From positions 1-7,238 of the forward strand of contig JAUWOI010000217.1 of the NCBI GenBank assembly GCA_030612185.1: 7,238 bases of DNA, read 5' to 3'. The notes beneath the pieces were generated by a model that was given only the letters and a program-made list of their open reading frames with translations, was not told the DNA's origin and did not search any database. The position numbers and the translations under genes are program-made. This document shows positions 1 to 5,952 of this stretch, piece by piece. The number at the start of each line of letters is the position of its first letter. The first letter of the stretch is position 1. This DNA comes from Anaerolineae bacterium (GTDB lineage Bacteria; Chloroflexota; Anaerolineae; B4-G1).

Positions 1-1023
1 CCAGAGGCAGTGGAAAAACTCCGTGGCTTGCTGGACGGACAGGCGACCGGCGTTGATGTCGGCTTTGTAGTAGGGGTAGAGGTATTGGTCAACGCGGCCG
101 GGGGAGACGCCGGGGCCAGGGTAGCTTTCGGCCACCAACACGAGCATGTGGGCGAACCAGAGGGACTGGAGCGCCTCTGGGAAGGTCTCGGTCGGCTCCC
201 AGGGGACCTTGCGGCAGATGCGGGCGACCTCTTCCAGTTCCGCGGCACGGAAACCCTTGGGGTTGTCTCGAATCCCATGGAAACCCTTGGGGTTTTCTGA
301 AACCCCAAGGGTTTTGTCTCGGGCCAACCGTTCGGCCTCGGCGGCGTACCGGCCGGCCAGTGCCCGCACGCCGTCGGCGCAGATAGAGATAGCGCGGGCC
401 AAATCCCGCTGTTCAGGTGTGGAGGCGGGGTCGCTGGCAACAGCATCTGCCTCGGTCTGGATGGTCCGCCAGCCTTGCCGCAGGATGCGGGGGTAGTCGG
501 GGATGAGGTGGCCGGGGACAGCGCCGCAATTGCCCACGCCCAGCCGATCCAGCCGTTGCACTTTCTTCATGAAGCGCTTCTCCATCCGGGCGAACTGGCG
601 GCCCTCGGAACGGGTCAGTGTGCGCGAGAGGGAGGTTGAGAAATGAGAACCGACGATGAATTCTCCTTCCAATATCTGCAGCGGCAGGTATTGCTCCAGC
701 ACCCGTTTGAAGAAGATGGCTCTCCGCACCACCAGAGGCTGGTCCCAGAAACTGGGGGGCAGTTCCACCCTGGTCGCATCGGCCAGTAGGTAGGCCTTCG
801 CTCCTTCGAAGAACATCATCATCTCCGGGGCGGTGGTCCAGTTCCAGGGAGCGTAGACTTGGTCCCATGAAGTGCCGGTGGTGAAGGCGCGCACCTCGTT
901 AGTATAATCCCGATTATAGAAGTCCCAGAACTGATCACGCAACTGCTGGACACGGGGGCTGAGGGTCTCAGCGGGGGACCAGAGGGTAGGGGGAGTGGTG
1001 GCTTTACACACAGCGACAGACAT
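1..1023 (-). CDS. Glycyl radical enzyme, pyruvate formate-lyase family (N-terminal part)
   Basis: The reading frame stays open from an ATG at 1021-1023 to the window edge, giving 341 residues of a family whose members usually have about 750-850. The start is supported by AGGAG at 1032-1036, eight bases upstream. Family-like stretches are VPGHLIPDYPRILRQGW (about residues 169-185) and a segment near residues 294-330 with ESYPGPGVSPGRVDQYLYPYY. Both match the N-terminal PFL domain of glycyl radical enzymes. These cytosolic, oxygen-sensitive enzymes use a glycyl/thiyl radical for C-C, C-N or C-O bond cleavage. The active-site cysteine and the C-terminal glycine loop lie outside the window, so the substrate class (pyruvate, glycerol, choline, an aryl acid or other) cannot be told, and no activase gene is visible. 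Residues 237-258 are an extra segment encoded by a palindromic repeat. The gene starts 62 bp after the kinase stop and may be co-transcribed with it. Confidence 0.9.
   Translation of the reverse strand, partial: MSVAVCKATTPPTLWSPAETLSPRVQQLRDQFWDFYNRDYTNEVRAFTTGTSWDQVYAPWNWTTAPEMMMFFEGAKAYLLADATRVELPPSFWDQPLVVRRAIFFKRVLEQYLPLQILEGEFIVGSHFSTSLSRTLTRSEGRQFARMEKRFMKKVQRLDRLGVGNCGAVPGHLIPDYPRILRQGWRTIQTEADAVASDPASTPEQRDLARAISICADGVRALAGRYAAEAERLARDKTLGVSENPKGFHGIRDNPKGFRAAELEEVARICRKVPWEPTETFPEALQSLWFAHMLVLVAESYPGPGVSPGRVDQYLYPYYKADINAGRLSVQQATEFFHCLW
250..315. repeat. In-frame palindromic repeat cluster inside the glycyl radical enzyme gene
   Basis: The 15-mer GAAACCCTTGGGGTT occurs at 250-264 and again at 280-294, exactly 30 bp apart. 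The second copy extends into a perfect 15-bp inverted repeat: AAACCCTTGGGGTTT at 281-295 pairs with 300-314 around the loop TCTG. The string TTGTCTCG follows both the first direct copy (263-270) and the right arm (314-321). On the minus strand the block encodes 22 residues (237-258 of the enzyme), including NPKGF twice at a 10-residue period. It interrupts a stretch that otherwise reads as a continuous helix (ERLARD, then RAAELEEVARIC). I infer an inserted element, with a partial duplication, tolerated in a surface loop. Confidence 0.8.
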
Positions 1024-1054
1024 CTTTGTATCTCCTTGTTTTAGTGATCAGGCC

Positions 1055-1093
1055 AGACCTGACAGGTTTCCAATGCAAAAACCTGTCAGGTCT
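1055..1093. repeat. 15-bp perfect inverted repeat straddling the kinase stop codon
   Basis: AGACCTGACAGGTTT at 1055-1069 and AAACCTGTCAGGTCT at 1079-1093 are exact reverse complements around a 9-base loop. The kinase stop codon (TGA on the minus strand, 1086-1088) lies inside the right arm, and its last threonine codon (1089-1091) is also part of the arm. No T-run follows the stem on the minus strand, so it is not a canonical intrinsic terminator. It could still act as a transcript-end or mRNA-stabilising hairpin between the kinase and the downstream radical enzyme gene. The perfect arms suggest a dispersed repeat family rather than chance. Confidence 0.8.
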
Positions 1094-4000
1094 TAACTCG
1101 TCCATCTTGGTCGCTGAGCGGCAACCAGACGGTGAATGTGCTGCCCACGCCTTCTTCGCCTGCCCTGAGCGCGGTCGAAGGAGCCTGCCCTGAGTCTGTC
1201 GAAGGAGCCTGCCCTGAGCCTGTCGAAGGGCTTTCTACCGTCACGTACCCGCCGTGCAGTTCCACGATCTCCTTGGCGATCGCCAGTCCCAGACCGGTGC
1301 CGGTCAACTGCATCGCCCGTGGCTCCGCGCCCCGGAAGAAGCGGTCGAAGACGTGGGGCAATTCATCCTCCGGTATACCCATTCCTGTATCCGCTACGGT
1401 CACCGTGGCCCACGTGCGTCCCTCCGCCTCCTGCGTCCCGGTGGAGACCATCACTGTGCCACCCTCCGGTGTGTAGCGTATTCCGTTCCCCACCATGTTG
1501 TTCAACACCTGCATCATCTGCTCCGGGTCGACCAGAGAAACCGGGCTTCTTCCGAGAAGCCCGGTTTCTGGCCGGTGTTCCAACGTCAGTCCCCGTTCCT
1601 CGGCCAGCACATGGTAACTGGCGACAACATAGCGGGCCAACTCGTTGAGGGAGGTCGGACGGGGTTTCATCTCCATCCGCCCGGCGTCTATGCGTGAAAT
1701 CTCCAGGATGCCCTCCACCAGTCCCGCCTGGTGGTCCGCCTCTTGCGCCAGCGTGTCCAGGTACTGCTCCCATTTCTCCGGCTGCTGCCGCATCAGGTAG
1801 GCGTACAGTTTGATCGCCGCGACCGGTGTCCTGAGTTCGTGGGAGATGTTGGTGATGAAACGGGTCTTCATCCGGTCCAACGCCTTGAGGTGAGTGATAT
1901 CGTGGATGTCTACCACCGCCGCCGTGGGTTTCCCTGCTCCTTCTTCCACCACCAACGCGGCGCTCAGTTCCAGGTCTAGCCCCGGCAGTTCCAGCAGTGA
2001 AACCGGGTTTTTTCCTGAAAACCCGGTTTCTTCAGCGCACGCCTGCCGTGCTACGCTCTGCACCGCCTCCCGCAGCCGGCCCGCCTGTTCCGGCGAGAGG
2101 GTCTGGGCGAGCCAGGCCTGGGCCACCGGGTTGGCCTGGACGATACTCCCTTCTTCGTTGGTGACGACGATGCCATCGCTGGTACTGCGCAGGATCGCGT
2201 CCAGCCAGGCGTACTGGGCCTGGAGTTCGGCGGTGCGCTCCTGCACGCGCTGCTCCAACTGCCCGGCGTACTCCTGCAACCTCTGATACAACTGGGCATT
2301 CTCGATGGCGGTGGCGGCGTGGCTGGCGAAGGCTTCCAGCCGCCGGGCGTCGGTGGGGCCGAATTGGCCTGGCCGGGTGCCATCCACGTTCAAAAAGCCT
2401 ATTGTCAGGCCTGTCACCTGAATGGGCGCGGCGACGTAAGAGCGCAGCCATTCCAGTGCGGGCAGGGTAACCCAGTTGGGAACGGCTCTGGTGTCGGGGA
2501 TGATGACTGGCTTTCCGGTCTCCACCATCTGTTGCAGGGTGGGCGTCTCGGGGATGGGGAAGGCGACCGTGGAGATGAACTCCCCTGCGTCGAAACGCTC
2601 GTACCCGCGCCAGCGCACTGTCCGGGCGTAGTCTTCCTCGACCAGCATGACGTTAAAAACGTCCCCATGGACGACCTGCTCCACCTGCTCCAGGATGCGA
2701 TCCATCACCTGGTCAAGATCCAGGGTGCTGCTGACGGCAGCAGCGGCCTCCTCCAGCGCCTCGGCCAATTCCCGCTGTTCCTGCTCCGCCTGGAGGATCC
2801 GGACGTTGCGGATGGCGATGGCGGCCTGAGTGGCGAGCAGGCTCAACAACTCGACGTCGGCCAGGGAGAAGGTACGCGGAGGAACTGCGTGCACGTCCAA
2901 CACTCCCATGAACTCCTCCTCGGCGACTGCTTGCCCCCAGCGGACCGGCACACTCACGATGGCTGTGAAGGAATAGTCGTCGTAGATGGTCGCTCGCCCC
3001 TCCCAATGCCGGTAGTCGTCTACGATGAGTGGCTCGCCCGTCTCCAGGACCTTACCGGCGAGGCCCTCGCCCCGATGTAGGACAACCCCAGTGGGCGGCT
3101 GGTTATGGCCGGCGGCCACGCTCAACTCCAGCACGTCCTGTTCTGGTCGGTAGAGGTAGACTGTCCCTAATGTCCCCCCCAGCAGTGTGAAGGCTCGCGA
3201 GGCGATGGAGTGGAGCAGGGTGTCCAGGTCCAAGTGAGCGGTGAGTTCCAGGCTCATCTGTCGCAGCGCCTCCAACTGGGCTGTGCGCTGCTTGATCTCA
3301 TCCTCTGCTTGCTTGCGTTGGGTGATATCGCGTGCGACCCCCAAGATTTCAACAAGCCGGTTGTCTGGGTCACGCAGGCCAGTCACTTTGTTCTCGACCC
3401 AGATTGTGGAGTTGTCTTTGCAGTAGTACTCCAACTCCAACGCTCGCGATCTGGGCAGGTCCTTTTGCCCCATCTCTTCTACGGTCATTTCTTCTGCAAA
3501 GGCCTGCATGGCAACCTTGAGGGAGGCAGGAGTCAGGACCTCTTCCACTGTCTTGGCCATTGCTTCCTCAATACTGTAGCCTAACATACGTGTGATAGAG
3601 GGGCTGATATAGGTAAACCGCAGGTTCAGATCTGCGGTCCAGATGACATCTGTTATGTTATCGGCGAGCAGGCGGTAGCGATGTTCGCTCTCCCGCAGCG
3701 CCTCCTCCGCCCGCTTGCGCTCGGTGATGTCGGTGTAGACAGAGACTATGCCGATTAACTCATTTCCCGCCAGGATCGGGGAGCAGGCCACTGTGACGTT
3801 CACGGGAGAACCATCCTTGCGGTAACGGACGGTCTCTACGGGAGGCACGTCCTTTCCACTCATGACGATCTGCGTAAGACCGACTGCCTCCTCAAGAGTA
3901 TCGGGATTGGTGATCAGGTGGTCAAGATTTTGGCCCATCACCTCCTGTTGTGAATGTCCGAACAATCTCTCTGCATCCGGGTTCCATTCCACGATGCGAT

Positions 4001-4370
4001 GGTGGGCGTCCAGGGTGACGATGGCGTCGGGAGCGGCTCCCAGTACCGCTTCCAGGTACATCTGGCGTTCCTCGATTTCGCGCTCCGCCCGCTTGCGCTT
4101 GGTGATCTCATGCACAAGTTCTCTCCACCTACGCAGGGAGAAAACACTAAGAGCAAACGCCAAGATCATAAGAGCAACGGCAATTTCGTCAATCTCCCAT
4201 TCTTCGTGCATTCGAGACCACTCTGCAAATGTCTCAAATGCATCAAAGACAACCGCTAGTGCAAACACAAGAATAGCAACGGTGAAGATTGTGACAGAAT
4301 CCCTGAATGCTGGTGTGTTTTCCCAGTGTTCCTTGATGATCTGTGCTTTGGTCTTGTCTTCGTCCCTCAT
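1086..4370 (-). CDS. Membrane hybrid-sensor histidine kinase, PAS-PAS-GAF-GAF-PAS-HisKA-HATPase
   Basis: The product has 1094 residues and autophosphorylates on histidine to signal to a response regulator that is not in this window. Two membrane segments (about 25-45 and 61-79) are separated by a very short outside loop, so sensing is probably cytoplasmic or within the membrane. PAS domains follow at about 101-216 and 226-350, each ending in an [IT]TxRK linker, then GAF domains at about 377-525 and 545-695. A coiled coil comes next (about 696-725), then a third PAS (about 722-829). HisKA has the H-box NISHELRTP with phosphoacceptor His844. The ATPase domain has the N-box around Asn962, DTGMGIP (994-1000) and GTGLGLAIAKE (1024-1034). 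No receiver domain is present. The start is fixed by AGGAGG at 4376-4381, five bases upstream. Three repeat-derived segments are built into the protein (781-792, 935-946 and 1048-1071). The stop codon lies within another palindrome. Ligands of the PAS and GAF domains cannot be read from the sequence. Confidence 0.95.
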   Translation of the reverse strand: MRDEDKTKAQIIKEHWENTPAFRDSVTIFTVAILVFALAVVFDAFETFAEWSRMHEEWEIDEIAVALMILAFALSVFSLRRWRELVHEITKRKRAEREIEERQMYLEAVLGAAPDAIVTLDAHHRIVEWNPDAERLFGHSQQEVMGQNLDHLITNPDTLEEAVGLTQIVMSGKDVPPVETVRYRKDGSPVNVTVACSPILAGNELIGIVSVYTDITERKRAEEALRESEHRYRLLADNITDVIWTADLNLRFTYISPSITRMLGYSIEEAMAKTVEEVLTPASLKVAMQAFAEEMTVEEMGQKDLPRSRALELEYYCKDNSTIWVENKVTGLRDPDNRLVEILGVARDITQRKQAEDEIKQRTAQLEALRQMSLELTAHLDLDTLLHSIASRAFTLLGGTLGTVYLYRPEQDVLELSVAAGHNQPPTGVVLHRGEGLAGKVLETGEPLIVDDYRHWEGRATIYDDYSFTAIVSVPVRWGQAVAEEEFMGVLDVHAVPPRTFSLADVELLSLLATQAAIAIRNVRILQAEQEQRELAEALEEAAAAVSSTLDLDQVMDRILEQVEQVVHGDVFNVMLVEEDYARTVRWRGYERFDAGEFISTVAFPIPETPTLQQMVETGKPVIIPDTRAVPNWVTLPALEWLRSYVAAPIQVTGLTIGFLNVDGTRPGQFGPTDARRLEAFASHAATAIENAQLYQRLQEYAGQLEQRVQERTAELQAQYAWLDAILRSTSDGIVVTNEEGSIVQANPVAQAWLAQTLSPEQAGRLREAVQSVARQACAEETGFSGKNPVSLLELPGLDLELSAALVVEEGAGKPTAAVVDIHDITHLKALDRMKTRFITNISHELRTPVAAIKLYAYLMRQQPEKWEQYLDTLAQEADHQAGLVEGILEISRIDAGRMEMKPRPTSLNELARYVVASYHVLAEERGLTLEHRPETGLLGRSPVSLVDPEQMMQVLNNMVGNGIRYTPEGGTVMVSTGTQEAEGRTWATVTVADTGMGIPEDELPHVFDRFFRGAEPRAMQLTGTGLGLAIAKEIVELHGGYVTVESPSTGSGQAPSTDSGQAPSTALRAGEEGVGSTFTVWLPLSDQDGRVKT
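1158..1230. repeat. Triple 24-25-bp repeat inserted in frame near the kinase C-terminus
   Basis: Three tandem units lie at 1158-1182 (25 bp), 1183-1206 (24 bp) and 1207-1230 (24 bp). All begin GCCTGCCCTGAG and end GTCGAAGG followed by A or G, and each unit is itself an imperfect palindrome (CCCT...AGGG ends). In the kinase frame the block encodes residues 1048-1071, with SGQAPST twice. It separates VES from EEGVGSTFTVWLP. In histidine kinases these two pieces normally join directly as a beta-hairpin (the VESEEGxGSTF pattern), so the block is a clean 72-nt addition. The reading frame is kept because the inserted length is a multiple of three. Confidence 0.85.
1536..1569. repeat. Palindromic element, copy A, in the kinase HisKA-HATPase junction
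   Basis: AGAAACCGGGCTTCT (1536-1550) and AGAAGCCCGGTTTCT (1555-1569) form a perfect 15-bp inverted repeat with the loop TCCG. In the kinase frame the element and two flanking bases give ETGLLGRSPVSL (residues 935-946), just before the VDPEQMMQVLNN helix of the ATPase domain. None of the six reading frames through the element contains a stop codon. It shares the GAAACCGGG and CCCGGTTTC arms and the TTCC loop edge with copy B at 1999-2030. Confidence 0.85.
1999..2030. repeat. Palindromic element, copy B, in the third PAS domain of the kinase
   Basis: GAAACCGGGTTTT (1999-2011) pairs with AAAACCCGGTTTC (2018-2030), a perfect 13-bp inverted repeat with a 6-base loop. Read in the same frame and orientation as copy A, it encodes ETGFSGKNPVSL (residues 781-792). 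It lies between a helical stretch (VARQAC) and the beta-strand LELPGLDLELSAAL. Five of its six frames are free of stops. Both copies carry CAG plus one base immediately before GAAACCGGG on the plus strand, suggesting that the element family extends slightly past the arms. Confidence 0.85.
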
Positions 4371-4518
4371 ATTGCCCTCCTAGGTGAAGGTGAGGTGCAC
4401 CCCGAAAAGGGAAGGGGGTTTGGCGCCCGCTAGTGCGGTGCTGGAAACGTCCGCAGTGGAATTTCTTGAAATCTCGGCAGCGGAGTTGTGGTCCAGCCTG
4501 AAACCTGAACCTGACGTT

Positions 4519-4546
4519 ATTATACTCCAATGGCTTGAGGGAGCAA
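4519..4546 (-). promoter_or_regulatory. Sigma70-like promoter for the sensor kinase
   Basis: On the minus strand a perfect TATAAT -10 lies at 4519-4524. A weak TTGCTC -35 lies at 4541-4546, with a 16-bp spacer. Transcription would start near 4512 and leave a leader of about 140 bases before the kinase ATG at 4370. The region is locally AT-rich within a GC-rich window. The -35 matches the consensus in only three of six positions, so activity may depend on an activator. Confidence 0.5.
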
Positions 4547-4683
4547 ACTCGAAGCTCTAATGGCCGAGAATCCTGCTCACTGATCTGACCTTGAAGGACG
4601 ATTTCCGCTCTCGACGAGGAGAACATCGGTCAGGAAAAGTACGGGGTGAGAATCTGGGGGCCAGAGAAGACCGCAGATCATCT

Positions 4684-4737
4684 CGAGTGGTGCGACCTGG
4701 CCCTGGTGACGAAACCACTGTGACGAGTGGCGACCTG
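4684..4737. repeat. Imperfect direct repeat upstream of the kinase promoter
   Basis: CGAGTGGTGCGACCTG at 4684-4699 recurs as CGAGTGGCGACCTG at 4724-4737, differing by a 2-base deletion. Between and overlapping these, GTGACGA occurs at 4706-4712 and at 4720-4726. The repeats lie about 160-200 bp upstream of the kinase -10. They could be a remnant of a small duplication or distant binding sites, and no known operator is recognised. Confidence 0.4.
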
Positions 4738-4874
4738 ACCCATTTCCTTGGCAGGCCGAGGCCGGTCATCTTCTACGGGGTTACCATATTGGGGGCGACA
4801 AGAGTGCTACGCCTGGAACGCTTCTGCCCCCTGAGCCGCTGAGGGTGAACCGGCCCGCCGTGAGGCTCTCAAAC

Positions 4875-5933
4875 TCACGCCCGTTCCCGCTTGAGCGACC
4901 AGACGACGGCCACGAACAGTGCCACAACACAGCCGCCGAGCACGACCATGTCGAGCCATACGTTGGCCCATGTCGCCTGGTTGGTCAGAGCGAGTCTGAC
5001 GGCATCAACGGTGTAGTAGGTGGGGATGAAGCGCATCACCATCTCCATCGCATCCGGGAGCATCATGAGGGTACCGGGTAGGATCAGGGGGAAAATGATA
5101 AAGGTACCCCAGGTGTTGACCTGGGTCACGTTCTCGAAAAACCCACCGATCAGCAAGCCGATCTCGACCAGAAGCAGGCTGCTCAAGAGGATAACCGTGA
5201 ACAGCAGCGGCAGGTTGCCTGTCAGACCGCCGTTCAAGGTGAGTATGATGAGGGTGACAAGCAGGGAGTAGACCAGGCCGACGATGGCCTTTGCAGCCAC
5301 GACGTCAACGTAGGAAGCGGGCGAGACGAGGATGGCCGCCAGGGTATGCTTTTCTTTCTCCTCTGCCAGCAAGGTGGGCACGACAAAAGCACACGTCATC
5401 ATCAGTCCCAGCATAAGCCATGCGACGAGCATATATTGCTTGAGGTTGAGATGCTCCTTTTCTCCCTCCGGTGGCCCGTTCAGGGTCTTCAGCCTGACGT
5501 CTGCCGGTAACTCCTGTCCGGCCAGTTTCAGCACTTGCTCTTGGACGAACTGGTGGAGGCGCATCGAGCTAACGCTGCCCTTCCTGACGTTGACGTACAC
5601 CTGCAGGCTCGGTTTATCGCCTCGGGCCACCGCCTCGTCGAACTGAGGGGGCAGCACCAGGCCGCCACTGGCCTTCTTCTCGACCACCTCTCTGACCTGG
5701 TCGGCCGAGTCGCACCTGATGACCTCCGCGCCCCCCATCTGTGCCAATCGCTCGACCAGCACCGATTCCCCTTGGTCGAAGACGGCAACCTTTAGGACAT
5801 CCACGCCCCCCAACGCGAAGCCTAAGAGGATTGAGAGCCCGATGGGCATTAAGATAGAGAAGAGGATGGTCTTGTTCTTGATAGCATCAACCATGTCCTT
5901 CCGCACGATAGCCAATATGATCCTGAGGTTCAT
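4875..5933 (-). CDS. ABC-2 type exporter membrane subunit (NatB-like permease)
   Basis: The 352-residue product has one N-terminal membrane segment (about 22-42) and a large extracytoplasmic domain (about 43-165). Five more segments follow at about 167-189, 210-232, 243-265, 273-293 and 327-346. This TM1, large loop, five-TM arrangement is that of ABC-2 family exporters such as NatB. The EEKEKHT motif (191-197) after the second segment is typical of these permeases and contacts the ATPase. The ATG at 5931-5933 follows GGGAGG (5940-5945) with a 6-base spacer. It starts 19 bp after the ATPase stop, so the two form one operon and should assemble as a homo- or heterodimeric exporter. The substrate (ion, drug, peptide or lipid) cannot be inferred. 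NatB likeness is by architecture only. Confidence 0.88.
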   Translation of the reverse strand: MNLRIILAIVRKDMVDAIKNKTILFSILMPIGLSILLGFALGGVDVLKVAVFDQGESVLVERLAQMGGAEVIRCDSADQVREVVEKKASGGLVLPPQFDEAVARGDKPSLQVYVNVRKGSVSSMRLHQFVQEQVLKLAGQELPADVRLKTLNGPPEGEKEHLNLKQYMLVAWLMLGLMMTCAFVVPTLLAEEKEKHTLAAILVSPASYVDVVAAKAIVGLVYSLLVTLIILTLNGGLTGNLPLLFTVILLSSLLLVEIGLLIGGFFENVTQVNTWGTFIIFPLILPGTLMMLPDAMEMVMRFIPTYYTVDAVRLALTNQATWANVWLDMVVLGGCVVALFVAVVWSLKRERA

Positions 5934-5952
5934 CTTTTGCCTCCCGCGATTA

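Larger units (their letters stand above)
4382..4874. other. About 490-bp intergenic region without a recognised gene
   Basis: This stretch lies between the stop of the ABC permease gene and the ribosome binding site of the kinase. It holds the kinase promoter (4519-4546) and an imperfect direct repeat (4684-4737). Short open frames exist on both strands between about 4557 and 4842. Their products are rich in Arg, Gly, Ser and Pro, and I recognise no family or convincing ribosome binding site for them, so they are not called. I see no tRNA, no intrinsic terminator with a T-run after the permease gene, and no riboswitch I can name. Confidence 0.6.

Noticed and set aside
1055..1093. Intrinsic transcription terminator after the kinase gene
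   Set aside because: The stem is strong, but no T-run follows it on the minus strand. It is kept as a repeat only.
250..1230. CRISPR array suggested by the repeats
   Set aside because: The repeats are tandem or palindromic with no regular spacers of 25-40 bp, they are read through as protein, and no cas gene is present.
2319..3080. Long plus-strand frame of 253 codons opposite the kinase
   Set aside because: It mirrors the GAF-coding region of the kinase in another frame. Its product has no recognisable domain, and the kinase frame has clear conserved motifs.
3301..4106. Repeated GC-rich strings near 3301-3326, 3701-3728 and 4080-4106
   Set aside because: They encode the conserved [IT]TxRKxAE linker that follows each PAS domain or the membrane segment. 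Repetition is explained by homologous protein modules, not by a mobile element.
4591..4842. Open frame of 83 codons on the plus strand, with a 70-codon frame opposite (4557-4769)
   Set aside because: The compositions are Arg/Gly/Ser/Pro-rich, I recognise no family and see no convincing ribosome binding site. The two frames overlap each other, as expected for chance frames in GC-rich DNA.
5108..5125. Inverted repeat CCCAGGT-GTTG-ACCTGGG in the permease gene
   Set aside because: Arms are only 7 bp, it encodes part of a normal membrane-segment boundary (TQVNTWG) and nothing is inserted relative to the expected permease layout.
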